Source: Epiperipatus broadwayi (Eukaryota > Onychophora > Udeonychophora > Euonychophora > Peripatidae). Taken from it: 64,000 nucleotides of DNA. The position numbers were made by a program, and so were the translations under genes. Numbering within the stretch: the stretch's first letter is position 1; each line of letters starts with the position of its first letter. A model generated the notes under the pieces. The model searched no databases and was not told where the DNA came from. It saw nothing but the letters and a program-made list of their open reading frames with translations. The stretch spans positions 30,203,725-30,267,724 of the forward strand of contig JAQFVV010000002.1 in NCBI GenBank assembly GCA_028023455.1. Reading direction: 5' to 3'. Positions 33,330-46,209 of the stretch are shown in pieces.

Positions 33330-35000
33330 ATGGGAAATAAGCATGTATTACGTGCATATATAGAAATATAAGTTTGCTATATGGCCAAGAAGCAATTATT
33401 CGCATATATAATGCACATACAGAAAGAAGAAACCAACAACATTGTAAATGAATCACAGTCTGAGTTATTTTATTGAATTTTTTCATAGGAAAAATAAATA
33501 CAGTGTAAACATACTTTTGACAAAAATAATTTTATTTTCTTGATTTATGAAAGAAAAAAAAATATTTTCATAAATGTGCAAAATAAATTTATTTTAAAGT
33601 TCTAATGAATTAGAATAAAAGATGATGGAATTGAAAAGAAATAGGATTTTTCAAGATGTTGTAGAAATTTAGCTATAACCTAAAAGGAGATTTGGCATAG
33701 ATGATATTACTATAATGGTCAAATATCGAATACAATTTATTTGTCCATAATGTTGTCACAAATATATAAATAAATATTCAATCAAAATAAGATTGAAATA
33801 AACAACTATTAATAGACAATATTGTTTGAGAAAGTTATTTAAAGTAAAAAAAGATTATATGCATTACTTCTTTAAAAAAAGATTTTTAAATCTAAAGAAT
33901 TTTCTTAGTTAATTCTATTCTAAATCAATTTTATTAAAGTTAATCATTAAACAAAGCCATAAATATGTTGAATATATATGTAAATTATTACATAGTTAAT
34001 ATTAATATATCCATAATCATTCAACGTATAGACATTCGAAAATAATTACATTTTTTTTTTATTAAAATAATATAAGTACTCGTAGTTTAGATAATCAATT
34101 TAAACATTTCAAATTTCTTTTAACATATTGCAAAGTACATGTATGTTTGTCCATTTCTATGTTAGCTTCAAATATAATCATTTTAAAATTGTTGAATACA
34201 ATAAACCAAATCATATTTACTGCCTGCATACTGCTTTTTTCCTGACTTGTATATATATATATATTTAAGAATTATTTTGTAATCATTTAAAAATGTCAGG
34301 ATTGACTGGATTATCTGTTGATTAAATTAGCACAATAACAGGATTAAGGACAATTTAATTATTCTGTTTACCAATAAATTTATTAAATATTTAGCTAAAT
34401 TAAGCTGTCTATAATTTCATATCTATATTTTTCGTCCACATATTGTATATTTTGTTTATATGACTTTTGACTCTCTTGCTTTATACCTGGTAATGATAAT
34501 AGTCTATGTCTGTGTGTGTCGATTCTATATGGTTCTCTCTGAGCATTATATAAATAATGCCCATTTTTAATCATCATCATAACAATTAGCATTACCGGGA
34601 GTCTACATGTATAATACAATTGATTGCCAAGAAATATTATGATCATAGCAAATCAATAATGTTGGTATACTTAATATTTATTAGTGAACATATGTTTAAT
34701 AGAGACTCTTTGTGTATGTAGTAATTCGTTATGGTGTTTATTCACTGCAAATTGGTTATCCAGATAAATAATTGCATTCAGCTCATTTATTTAAACCACA
34801 TGTATATTTGATACGTATGTGCTTCATATCTTACCACTACATGTGCCGCTAACCATCATATTTACCAAACTGTATATTGTTTAAATTTTCAGTGCGGCAA
34901 CAAGTGGCCAGATACATTCTAATCCTTACTCCATTTAGTAGTCCATCACTTAGTACTTTTCAGAGACTGATACGAAGTCTGAGTATTTCTTATTGGACAT
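33330..35000. other. Intron sequence without recognised features
   Basis: AT-rich. A slightly GC-richer patch at 34880-35000 contains no recognised motif. Confidence 0.4.
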
Positions 35001-35095
35001 GTCTGACTGTTGTGGTTACAAATTATTTTTAATGTATGTATTTATATTTTTATTCTGTTGCATTTTTATATATGTTATATATTTTGTATATTTAG

Positions 35096-35168
35096 ACAAA
35101 GAAATATGAACTTATCCAAAGAGAAATTGACCAAGTTCAGTCAAGGCTGTTACAAGCTGCAGAACAAA
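35096..35168 (+). CDS. SLC4A1AP: Kanadaptin exon e (coiled coil)
   Basis: 73 nt between TATATTTAG and GTTAGT. It encodes TKKYELIQREIDQVQSRLL and QAAEQ, a heptad-like helix that aligns with the family segment after ETFESL (AKLNDAERELSEISERLK). It follows phase 0 and ends with one base of a split AGA codon completed at 37551. The donor GTTAGT is weaker than its neighbours. Confidence 0.88.
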
Positions 35169-35364
35169 GTTAGTATTTTTATTTCTTTTGATGGGGGAAA
35201 AATTAAAAATTTAGAAAAAAGAAAGTTAATAAGTAATGAAAATTATACTTTAAAAAATTTACTGCTGTTTTAATTTAAATTTTACATAATAGATTTGAAA
35301 ATTATTTCCTTCCTGTTATCGTAACATAATTGTAATTTAAGAAAAAAAAATCCTTTTCAACTGC

Positions 35365-35525
35365 ACGTTTAAGGTCTCATCACATTTAATCCAGTTTTTC
35401 CAATTCTTTGCCTCTCTTATCCACAGTATAATAGCAAACTTATTTATTTCTGCCATGCAGCTCACACATGGTCACTTTCTAGATCTTTTAAATCTCGTGG
35501 GATCCAATTTAAAACTTCATTTGCA
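35365..35525 (-). pseudogene. Old LINE 3' fragment
   Basis: The minus strand resembles the 16.1/18.2-kb LINE tail (GATTTAAAAGATCTAGAAAG region, CCACGAGATTTAAAAGA) with heavy decay. A further, even weaker relative lies at 39930-40110. Confidence 0.42.
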
Positions 35526-35529
35526 TGAA

Positions 35530-37540
35530 AAAAAAGGATATTTAATAGTTTTGTTATCATATTATGATTAAGTCAGATTTTACAAGAAATTATATTCAAA
35601 TAAATTGTATTTTTTTATTTTTATTATTAGTAAAATTGTTATTTGATTAAGGATAATGATGAGAAGAAAAAAAAGAACTGGTAGATAAGTTTAAGATTAA
35701 ATATTTAAAGTTTTTACTCAGGGTGTTGAAAAGATAATAATAAGCAAAAATGTAAGCACTGATTTATATCTCTGACTATTTTTCTTAAAGAGACATATGC
35801 ATGATATTATATTTCAACATTTTTATAAAACTATTCCTGTTATTTAGGTCAGTAAGAGTGTTGGGAAGTTATTGTTCTTATTTGTAAAGGACCCTGAAAT
35901 TGGAAAGTATGTATTTTTAAAAATCATGTTCAATAAATTCTTAAAATTTACTGTGTTTATTTCTGAATTGTTCTGAACTATAGAAATATATTTTTATAAG
36001 TATCATATCTACTCAGCTTTTCAGACAGCATTTATCAAATTTCTCCGCTTCTCCCAGGAATTTTCACACATTTTGTTAATCTGTTGTAGCTTATTTCTCA
36101 AGATGTTAAAGAATTAAGTTCAAAGTAGGTTAAAAGTGAGCTATGAATTTTCTTTTACAGCTTTTAGAATGGCACCGTTTAATGCATTTTGTGTATTCAG
36201 ATCTCATTAGAAAATCATGTGATGAGTATTTGGACCATATTCTGCGAAGATATTTTAATTATAAAGCAGCTGCCATTTCCGAATTTAGCCATTTTTTTTT
36301 CGTTCGTGTATTATTACAGTTTAAGAAATTTGAATTATTTTTTTCTTGTATACATTATAATTGGAAAGTCAGTGGTGGTAATTGTCCTTATACACTACAG
36401 ACTTAAGTCACATTTTTTATAGTTTTGAAGTGACTGAATGTTTTACCGATTTTGATATATGATTTTTTTTTTTAAATATGAATTCTTTTAAAGTCACTGA
36501 TTCTTAGTTTTGAAACTTCTCACAAGGTGTGGAAATCCTTTTTCATATTTATTATGAATATGTATATGTACTGCTTGTTGTGAAACATTAAAGATATTTT
36601 TGTAATTATAAATAGATGTGTTTCTCAGTATTGTTTAGATTAATTTTTTTTAGTGAAATTGATTGGTACATTGTGATTTTTTTTTAACAAAAATGGTCTT
36701 TTTTATTATATTTGTTTAATAATGAAAGATTTGGCAATATTTTCCAGGATTTTTACTTTTATAAATTAAGGTCTGCATTTGTCTGTGTTTTTTTTATTGC
36801 TGTGTGCAAAGTGATATGATTTAAAGATTATTTTAAAGCTAGAATCTTTTTTTTTTTTTATCTCTTGGTCAATTTTAAAAATCTTTTTTAGATTGCCAAC
36901 ACCATCAATACTCGGAAAATGTATTTGATCTATATGAATTTATGATATATTTTTATTTGCACATGCTTTCTCCTCGATTCTTTATAATTTTAAACATAAG
37001 CGTTGCTTTTGGTTGTTCACTGACTATTTGTATACTATAATGATAAATGACATATCACTTTTCCTTGTCTTTGATAAATTTTAGTTTTAAATATAACATT
37101 TTCTTTTAAATTTAAAGATATGGATATCTTACTGTAATATTAGAAAATGTGTTACGATAACCGAGTATAAATTTATCATATGCTAATACTAAAACAGACC
37201 TTGGAGTTTTAAACATTAACATTTTTTTTTAAGCTTGAATATTGTGAAAGGGTGTTTGTTATTTTAGGAACTTCTTGTTCCTGAAGTAACTAAGGTTTTT
37301 ATCAATTTATTCATTTTTTTCTGTTACGATGGTATGAAACGTTATTGAATGGAGATATGATAAATAAGGAACTCCTGCAAATCAAAAATGATAGAAGTGA
37401 AATTCTTTGTGCACAGAAGAGAAATATAAATAGAAAAATTTTAAATCATAATTTAATCAGATTTGATTGAAAATTGATTAACATTATGCTTTGTTTGCCG
37501 TTATTCAATTTCTAAAATATTTGTTTAATTTTGATTTTTT
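35530..37540. other. Intron sequence without recognised features
   Basis: Open stretches at 36143-36422 follow a splice-like TTTTACAG but show no similarity to kanadaptin and contain T-run-derived residues. No feature claimed. Confidence 0.45.
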
Positions 37541-37550
37541 ATTTCTAAAG

Positions 37551-37737
37551 GAAGTGAAGTTGCTGGAGATGATGATGAACTTGATGTTTATATGTCAAAT
37601 GTTAAAGCAGGGAGAATTTTAGATAAAAAGGATCAAGTTAAACTGAAGTTACAGTTGCAGGACTTACAGAGAGAAGAACAGAGACTTCAACGACTTATAT
37701 CATTTGCAAAACCTACAGCCCTCCCAGAGCTTAATGT
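37551..37737 (+). CDS. SLC4A1AP: Kanadaptin exon f (DxLDxYMSxxKxG and coiled coil)
   Basis: 187 nt between TATTTCTAAAG and GTAAGT. It encodes SEVAGDDDELDVYMSNVK, AGRILDKKDQVKLKLQL, QDLQREEQRLQRLISFAK and PTALPELNV. It matches the family blocks DSLDAFMSEMKSG, RKKLHLRTFELRKEQQRL and KxAKPxxxPEL. Split codons at both ends join 35168 and 41795. Confidence 0.93.
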
Positions 37738-38146
37738 GTAAGTTGTTCTATATCGAAGACACAAGTGAATACTCTTTTGTTGTTGTTTAATCTGTATATG
37801 TATCTATAAGCATTTAATTAGAATATTTTCATGGACATTATATTCAAAGTATAATAGGAATTTTTATGCATTTATGTGGTAAACTTCAGCTAAGGTGAAA
37901 TTTGGCAAGCAGGCAATTAAAACAGGCAATTGCAAACTCAAATTGTAACATCCAATAATAATATTTGTGTCTGTCTTAGTTTTAAATTAAAAGTGGAAGC
38001 AATTTTAGCTTAGTATTCTAGATTTATGAGAATTGTAAGTTAGATATATGGAATTTACATATATGAAAACTGGAAGATTACAGTTTCCTAAGTATAATGT
38101 GGAAGTATTAGCTTTGTTTAAACTGTAATCTAACAACAATAAATAT

Positions 38147-38685
38147 ACACAACAGGTATATAGCAAAGTTAATGATTAGTTTGCTTAGTTAGCTTTTAAC
38201 CGTTATGAGTCATAGACATAGCAATAGTTGTAATGGGGAATGGATGCGTATATATATTGTTCATGCTAATTTACATATGATTTATATATAGCAGGGAATC
38301 TCAGGCCAAACTATTAACTTGCATTGCACAACACGCTTATCTTTATAATAAGGCAAAAACAAGCAATGAAAACGTTCAATCCTTTTCGAACATTTCTCAA
38401 CTGGACACACCATTGTTCCATCCTCGGTCAACATCGCTAAACAAAAGATTAAGGAAGCTTGGCACATTTCTAAAGACAAATATGCTATTAACAAGAAAAA
38501 ATTCTGCGTTTTATTGTCTAAGAAATTGCCTAGCCATCTATATAACACTATATGTATATTAGCACAAACAATATATATACACGTTCTTTTCCCATTACAA
38601 CTTGCTACATCTATGACTCATAACGGCCAAAAGCTAGCTAAGCAAACTAAACCAAACTACTCGTTAAAGCTTTGCTATATATGTA
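38147..38685. mobile_element. Long-TIR element (about 130-bp arms)
   Basis: 38147-38280 (GTATATAGCAAAGTTAATGA, GTTATGAGTCATAGA, CAATAGTTGTAATGG) is mirrored at 38548-38685. The 265-bp centre has a minus-strand open stretch with CPVEKCSKRIERFH, which could be a zinc-finger fragment, but no transposase was recognised. Confidence 0.75.
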
Positions 38686-40350
38686 CTGTGTAAATTTCCT
38701 AAATATTTTTCACAAATAAATATGTTCTTTCAATAAAACATCAAACGTTTTTACAGTCTTTGTAGATGTTAAATACTAAGAAAAATTTTATTTATAAAGT
38801 CTGCGAAAAATTGTTTAATTAATATTTATAAATTTTTATGGGAAAGATTCATTAACTTTGAAAAATATTTAGAAAATGTGTTCTTCCAGTTTTCACACTT
38901 ATAAAGAATGTTTTTCTGACTTACAACTATTATAATATCTAAATTACTAAGCTTAAAGTGGCTCATTTTAAAAGAAAAGTCTGATAACTAGATGACATGA
39001 TTTCGTTTGCAGTTGCCAATTTTGATTGGTTATTTGCCAAATTACACCATAGCTGGAATTTATCTAGTTAACTACATGGAAATTGTTATTATACTTTGAA
39101 TATTTACATTTATAAAAACTATGAATATCTTATTAATATATATATAATTCTTATGGGTGAGTCTTATTTTTTTTGTGAAAAATATTTAAGAATTAATAAC
39201 TTTCCAGTTTTCAGACATGTAAAGTATATTACTACTTGCTTTACAATTTTTATAATATCTAGAATAGAAAGTTAAATATGATTCTACTTTTAGTTTAAAG
39301 GTAAGTCGGACAAAAATATTATTACTAGAGGGGATGATTTTGGATTGCAATTGTCCGTTTTAATTGGTTATTTGCCTAATCATTCCAATGCTGAAGCTTA
39401 TTTAAGTAAATACACATAAATTCTTATTTTACTTTGAATATTTGTATATAAAAAACAAATTTTTTTGGTTATAATAGTAATCCGATTAGATTTTTTTTTT
39501 TTTCAAAAATAAATAATAAAATAAAAAATGTAAAACAATCGTAAAAAAAACTTATTGCAAGGCAAAAACACATCTAGTGGTTCTCCGAAAGGAAACAGTG
39601 AATAAACAGGGCATTATTCATAAGATTTGTGAACTATCATTGGGTGAGCATTTAAGATTTTTTTTTGTTTTACTCTTTGGCAAAAAAAACCAACTATCTA
39701 TCCATTTGCGGATCAATAATTTGATGGTTAACTGAATTGACTATGGGGTGGGTATTTGAAAGAATAATCTTTAGCCTGCTTGTTAACTGAAAAAATTTCC
39801 AAACTTCACTTAGCTTGATTTGGAAACCAAATCATAGGCATAGGGTGGATCCAATAATCAGTATGCTATGAGGGATTTCAAATAATTATCATTTTTATTC
39901 TTTACTGATCTACCGCAAAATGAAAACCTAAGTTTAATCCAATTTTTCTGATTTACAGCTTCTCCATATTGTAGTAACAAACTTCCTTATTTAATACACT
40001 TGATTTCTTTGTATATCTTTTATAAATTCTTAAGATTCAATTTAAAACTTCAACTGTCCATTTTTTGTCATCTCTTCTAACAATATTTCCATTCGGTCTC
40101 TTAATATTTTCAATGATGTCAATGGTATCTGTTTGTTGTCTCACCCAAGGATTTTGCTTTTGATCTACTTGGCTATCTGTAATCGATTTTCTCTTTACTC
40201 GTTTCTTTAAAATACTCTGTCTACATTAGGAAAAAATTTTGAGATAATTAATTGATGAATTTAAAATTCAATTTACTTTATGTACTTAAAATCTACATTC
40301 ATAAAGAGTTCAAAAATATAACCAGAAAACTAAAAGATAAAAATGAAACC

Positions 40351-40533
40351 AGACCATAGGAAAGATTGCACATCGATCACGCAGGGCCGATTACAGGGGA
40401 AATGATTTTAATAATAATAGACATGTTCTCAAAGTGAATTGAGTGCCACGAAGTTAAAAATACAAGCACAGAAGAAACAAAGTGTTTGGATAAAGTATTT
40501 GCAATGCATGGATTACCAGAAACCATGCAATTA
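40351..40533 (+). pseudogene. Ty3/Gypsy-like integrase core relic
   Basis: RP(stop)ERLHIDHAGPITGEMI, then DMFSK(stop)IECHEV and VFAMHGLPETMQL. The HIDHAGP block holds the first catalytic Asp of LTR-retrotransposon integrases, and DxFSKWxE and FxxHGLPE are family hallmarks. Both stops (TAG at 40357-40359, TGA at 40438-40440) fall at conserved Trp positions, each one G-to-A change from TGG. No LTR or other domain is adjacent. Confidence 0.85.
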
Positions 40534-40756
40534 ATTAGTTTATTATATATATCTTTTCATCTGAATTGTAGTCAATAAGTACTTTAGAATATCACTTTTT
40601 GTATTTCTTTCATGATTAGATTTATATGGTAAATATTATGCCATGTGTGTGGAAGATAGGGTCTGTAAAGAGTGATTTTGATTTTGTCACAAAATAGTCT
40701 TGTCTCAAAAACGCTTAAGAAGGCCTTTAGATAAATATATAAAATTTCTTTTAACT

Positions 40757-40860
40757 GTTGCCTTTGATAGAGTAGCCTAGATGGTTAGAGCGTCATTTTA
40801 AATGCAATCACACCAGTAATACCTAAGGTGAATAATATCGATCAAAATGAAAGTTTACGT
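40757..40860 (+). mobile_element. Possible tRNA-like fragment
   Basis: TAGCCTAGATGGTTAGAGCG resembles an A-box region. No convincing B-box follows. Confidence 0.3.
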
Positions 40861-40899
40861 TGAATGTACTCTAAATTCATTTCCTAAGTAGAGGTATTT

Positions 40900-41615
40900 G
40901 AAATTAGGATTTTTTAGTTTATATTCATCCGCCACTCTATCTCTAGCATCGGATACACATGACAACATACATGTGAAAAAGATAGATTATCCCTAATATA
41001 CATATTTCGTGCAGAACCAGGTCTCATCAGTAGGAGCAGATCATAATCTCACCTTGATATATATATAATCAGTGCTCGGGTTTTTTAAAGATAGAAATCC
41101 CTTAAACTAATGGACAGGCTTCAATATTCTTATTCTTCCAACTATTCCATTGTCCATTTCGTTGAAAAACCGACAATGAAACATTCAAAGTTGTTATTGG
41201 ATTTGATATTGTAGTCATACTTTCTTCTATTAATATATATGGATATATAATGGTCTGATAAAATGAGGGGGTAGATTGACATGATGTCTACATGGTATGA
41301 CTACAATATCAAGTCCAGTAAGGGCTTTGAGCATTTCTTCATCAGTTTTTCAATGAAATGAACAGTTGAATAATCGAAAGGTTGAGAATATTGAAGCCTG
41401 TCCATTAAAGTTTAAGGAATTGCTATCTTAATATAAACCGAGCACTGATTGAATATATGTGTGTGAGATTATGATCTGGCCCAACTGATGAGTGCTTGTA
41501 TTGGGGATCATCAATTTTTTTCACTTATATGTGGTCATGTGTATTGGTGCTCGAGTAAAGTGGATGATGAATATAGACTGAAAAATCCTAAATTCAAATC
41601 CCTTTACTTACAAAA
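40900..41615. mobile_element. Family B element, 0.7-kb near-palindrome
   Basis: The arm at 40900-41230 is mirrored by 41300-41615. The left arm holds a minus-strand HHR (40985-41046). The right arm has CTGATGAGTGCT joined directly to TTGGGGATCAT near 41478-41510, an internal deletion of the ribozyme. tRNA-like modules lie at the outer ends. Confidence 0.75.
40985..41046 (-). ncRNA. Hammerhead ribozyme, family B
   Basis: The minus strand reads GATCTGCTCCTA, CTGATGA, GACC-TGGTTCT-GCAC, GAAA, TATGTATATTAGGGATAAT. Both core blocks are intact. Helix II is imperfect (GACC against GCAC) and the first helix I pairs are mismatched, so activity is uncertain. Confidence 0.62.
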
Positions 41616-41794
41616 TGAAAATTGTATTCTATACTAATCTTATAATTTTTCTAATAATTCAATTAGATCACGGAAACAGTCCAATATGAAACTACATGAA
41701 ATGTCTGCAGTCTTATTTAATTATTATTATTATTTTTATTTCATATTAACCTTTTTTTATTCTCAATTGTGTATGTCATTTTAAATTTTTTTAG

Positions 41795-41924
41795 AAATAC
41801 TGCGAGTACATCTGGTTTTAATATGAAAAAATCTTCTGAAGTGTCTAGCACAAGTAACAGGAAAACTCTTCCTATGACTGGATCCATGAAAGGTTATGGC
41901 AAAAATAAATTGAGACTCAATCAG
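41795..41924 (+). CDS. SLC4A1AP: Kanadaptin exon g (GSMKG block)
   Basis: 130 nt between TTTTTTTAG and GTAAAA. It encodes NTASTSGFNMKKSSEVSS, TSNRKTLPMTGSMKGYG and KNKLRLNQ. The PMTGSMKGxxKxKL block corresponds to the family LPLFGAMKGGSKFKLK. It joins 37737 through a split GTA codon and ends in phase 0. Confidence 0.88.
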
Positions 41925-42439
41925 GTAAAATTATTTTAACTTGTAAATTGATATTATTAATTCGCTACTTTTATAAAGGTTATATATGCAGTAGAAGAGA
42001 AAGGAAGTTGTTGTAAAGGAAACATTTTTACAATATGTTTAATTGTTGATTAAAATAAATTAAAGAGCTGATGTTATTTTTTTATGTTTTAAGTTTTGCT
42101 AAAAGCAATTATCATGTAACTATCTTATTTTACATTTGACAGTGGCGGTAGGAACAATAATCCACCCTATATTACTATTCTACAATGTTGAAAGTTTCAA
42201 ATTATTTGCTTCAGTATTGCCAAAGTAAATAAAAGTGGCTACTGGGTAGATATGTACAGTTTAGTGTTTTAATTTCGAGCCAAGATAATTTGAAAATCTA
42301 GATTGCTCTAAAATAGATTACCTCTTTTAATATATATATTTTAAATTAATAGTGTTGTATATTGAATTTAGTATATACATTATACTTGCATTCAAATAGA
42401 ACAGATTGAGCCTGAATTCTGCCATTCCTCTTCTGTATA

Positions 42440-42830
42440 TTTAAATGGACATATTAAGATCCTATATACGAGGGGTCAGAGTGACTTACAAGTCAACATG
42501 GATATGATAACATTATTGGTATCAACAAGAGTTTTGAGCATTCCATCATCAGATTTTCAATACTATGGATGGCTGAAGAGTTAGAGGGTGGAGAAGCCTG
42601 TTCATTAAAGTTTGAAAATTTCTTATCCTAATATGGACTGAGCATTTATATATATATGTATGGGAAATGATGATCTTGACCAACTGAAGAGTGCTGGTTC
42701 AGCACAAAGTATGTACATTAGAGATCATTTGACTTTTTCACATGTATGTAGTCATGTGTATTGGTTATATAAGATGGAGTGGATAGTGGAAGGGAGCTTA
42801 AAAGTCTATGTTCAAATCCCCTCCAATTAA
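42440..42830 (+). mobile_element. Family B element, single arm
   Basis: Shares the sequence downstream of the palindrome centre with 41300-41615, then an HHR-like core (42668-42726: CTGAAGA, GTGC-TGGTTCA-GCAC, AAAG) and a tRNA-like module (TATTGGTTATATAAGATGG, TGTTCAAATCCCC). GAAA is changed to AAAG, so it is probably inactive. Confidence 0.68.
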
Positions 42831-42999
42831 ATTCAATTCTGGAAATTAATTTGGTTTATGTAAAAATATTTATCAAATTTGTAACTTCAAAAATTTTTGA
42901 TTTTTCTTTTGGGCAAATTGGTATGCTTATAATCGAAATTAAATTTTTTAAAAATTATATTAAATAAAAGGCAATTGTTGTATAGGGGGTATGCATTGT

Positions 43000-45760
43000 T
43001 TACAATTGATTGGTTCCATAAAAATTGCATTAAGGACAAATTTATGATCAAGAAAATATATATCCCTAGGGATATTGTTTAATTGATGCTGCAACACTGT
43101 GAAGTCATAGTATTTACTTATTTGGGTAATAACCCCAGATATACATTGTGTGTACTGTACTTATATTAATTTATTGTATTATACATGTATGTACAAAAAT
43201 GTAATGATACTGATTAAATAAGCTCCTAAATTAATTATATGCAAAATAAATTGTTATTAATTTTAAAATTTAAAAAAATTGATATTTTGATTCTCCCCCT
43301 CCCATTTAATTAAAAAAAAAAGCATTTGAAATTTTTCCTTCTGTAATTTTGGTGTTAGCGGTTTTAGCTTCAGATTAAAAGATAATTTTTTTTTTTTTTA
43401 CAATAATGAATGATGTCTTTTTTATTAGATTTTCAAATAAAATGGTAATGAAGATTTGGCAAAATTTTTAGGATTGCAATTTTTTATAAATTAAAAAGAA
43501 TTTCTGCCCTCCCCCCCTCCCACAATGATGTGAGCAAAAATTTATAATGATTTTAAAATGCCTTGTGTGGTTTAGGACAATGATAGAATATCAGATTGTG
43601 GAATATGGGATCCTGTTACCATTTCTGGTAATCGAATTTCTTACGAATTCGCGAGCAATAAAGAAAGCTATTGGTATATTTTATGGCTTTAAAATAATTT
43701 TTTTCTCCTAAAAGTTGATGTTAAAAATTGGCTTGGAATATAATCCTTTCTGCTGCCAGAAGTTTATTTCACAACTTTTGTTAATTTTTATTCGCAACAC
43801 GTTCTTTAAGTGAATTTTTTACTATTTTAAATTTATAATTAGTTTTTGGTTGATCATCAGTTATTTTTTCCTAAGTTCTCGTGATTAATTTATTTTCAAA
43901 TGGCAAGCAATGGCTACATTTTGTTCACACTTAATAAAATCTAATTTCACATTTAAGTTATAAATACGTCTTTTTTTTATTTTAAAGTTTGGCATATTTT
44001 ACTGTAACCACAGAAAATGAACGTAATAATACAGCATTTCTAAATGGCAAGTGATAATCTATTTTTCTTATTCATTTTTTTTCTATAAACTATATAAAAT
44101 AGCATTATTTTTTTTTAAGTTTATATGATATTCAATACATAATGAAACATATAAAAAGTCTGTTCTTATAATAGTGAATTATTATATATGCCAAGTTTCT
44201 ACATTTACTCCACATTATTAGAAAATAATTAAATATGAAATGTTTTTAAATTATTCGTGCAATTTTTTAATACGCTTCAGCATTGTGAAAAGGGTTTATT
44301 TTATGACTTTCTGGTCTGTAAAACTTCGATCGCCCGATATAATGAAAGCTTTTATCACGTTTGACAATATTCATTTATGATTTGTGGTATATTATCAATG
44401 AAGTCGTGAACAAAGATGTACATTTGTATATATAAGGTTTTTTTATTTCTTAATGTCATGAAAACTGGTCAGCGTTTTTTTACGATAACAGAAAATTGAA
44501 GTATATTTCTCCTGTTACTGAATTGTTATTTTTTCATAATATGTGATAATGAAATTTTTTTTTTTTTTTTGTCAGCCATTTTAAAATTTAATTTAGGAAA
44601 ATGAATAATTACACTCCAAAGAGATTTTTAAAGTATGAGGGTAAATTAAATTAGTGATTTTATATAATAAGAAAAATGAGAAACAAAAGTTTTTTTTAAA
44701 AAACAACAACGCAGTGACTAAAGTTTTTTTAAAAATTGTATAAGTTGGTAAAGAATCATTTTTTAAAACGCTTATAAATAAAAAATATAGAAAATCAGGA
44801 TGCAAAGAAAAATGTAATATTAATTTAAAATGAAGTAGGTCGACGTATTTAAAGAGAATATGTAATGATAGTTTAAAACTGTATGTAGATTAAGATTTGG
44901 AAAACTTTCAGGTTTTTTTCACCAAATTAAATTATTACTGATACCCATTAAAAAAGAATATAATTTATAATTATATTTAATTATTCATATGTGTATGTTT
45001 TTGCCAATTCTTTATAAATAAATAGAAAAAAAAACCATTTTTTTATTTTGATATTATCAAATTATATTTTATATAATATCAATACAGACTGCCTATCTAT
45101 TACCATGGCTGGTCCGTTGAAGAAAGTTAATTAATCGTGCCAATTTATAGTATATTTGATGTAATAATGAGGTTTATTTGAATCAACTGAGAATTGCCTG
45201 ATCAGTAAATTCTGGCCTTCATTTCAGAAATTTAAAACAATATGCATAAATAAATGTGTTGTGAAACAGGATTTAGATATCTGATTGCAGTCGCATAGAC
45301 ATAGATGAGATGTTTTATTACAGGTGGAATTTTCTTTTTTTACGTTCCCAAATTTCGGCCGAAGTTTGTTTCCCTTTCCGGTGCTGAAGCGAATCTAATT
45401 TTATCCTTTCAATTTATTAATATTCTTATTTTTACTATCTTCCACACAATTTTTTTTCTATATTTGGCTCTTATTTTAATATATTTTTCATTTTCTATTA
45501 TTCCATCAAATAAACTTTTAACACGTTTGTTTAGCCACTGCAGTTATCATTTTTTCTGTAATTACTTCTCTAATTTTTTCAAATACAATATAAGTCTAAT
45601 GATAATTTTCTATTATTCGCCATTCTGCTTTATTTGATGTACTCGTTAATGTTGCATATACTTACACTGAGTATCATTAGTGGGTTTTTTAATTATCTTG
45701 TAGTATAAGTTGCAACTTAACTTATTGTATGAGATAGACAACACAGGTTAATAATTACAC
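43000..45760. other. Long intron sequence without recognised features
   Basis: AT-rich with poly-T runs and short C-runs (about 43506-43515). The open stretch at 45305-45637 is T-rich and hydrophobic by composition only. Confidence 0.45.
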
Positions 45761-45769
45761 AACGTTTGA

Positions 45770-46200
45770 AGTAGGATTATTTTCCACTCTTCTTCAGGTG
45801 TTGCTGGCCTGACCAGTGACAATATTAGCATGGCAGTCAAACTTATGCCTTTATATTCTTGAATATTGAATTTAAGGCAACAGTCTACCTGTCTAGCTCA
45901 GTTGGTTAGAGTGTTGCCTTAAAATTTTTTATTCAGATGTATAGATCAGTTGGTTAGAGTGTTTTCTTAAAATTCGATATTCAGAAATTTAAAAGTGTAA
46001 ATTCAACTCCCATGCTAATATTATTGGTCAGGCCAGCAATGTCTGACAGAATAACTGTTGGTTAGAGTATTGCCTTGAACTTTGATATTCAAGAATCTAA
46101 AAGTGTAAGTTCGACTCCCACGGTAATATTGTCATTGGTTAGGCCAGCAGTACCTGAAGAAGAATGGAGAATAATACTACTTGAAATGTACAATTACTAA
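45770..46200 (+). mobile_element. Family D tRNA-SINE, multi-monomer with inverted part
   Basis: Three A-box-like units (CTAGCTCAGTTGGTTAGAG near 45893, GATCAGTTGGTTAGAG near 45945, AACTGTTGGTTAGAG near 46051) and B-box-like ATTCAACTCCC (near 46001) and GTTCGACTCCC (near 46109). It ends with GGCCAGCAGTACCTGAAGAA and a stem motif. An inverted partial copy precedes it at 45780-45890. Confidence 0.72.
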
Positions 46201-46209
46201 CCTATGTTA

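Noticed and set aside
36143-36422. Overlapping open frames after a splice-acceptor-like TTTTACAG
   Set aside because: No similarity to kanadaptin, wrong phase context, and the residues reflect T-runs.
45305-45637. 110-codon hydrophobic open frame
   Set aside because: Phe/Ile/Tyr-rich as expected from T-rich DNA; no signal or family resemblance.
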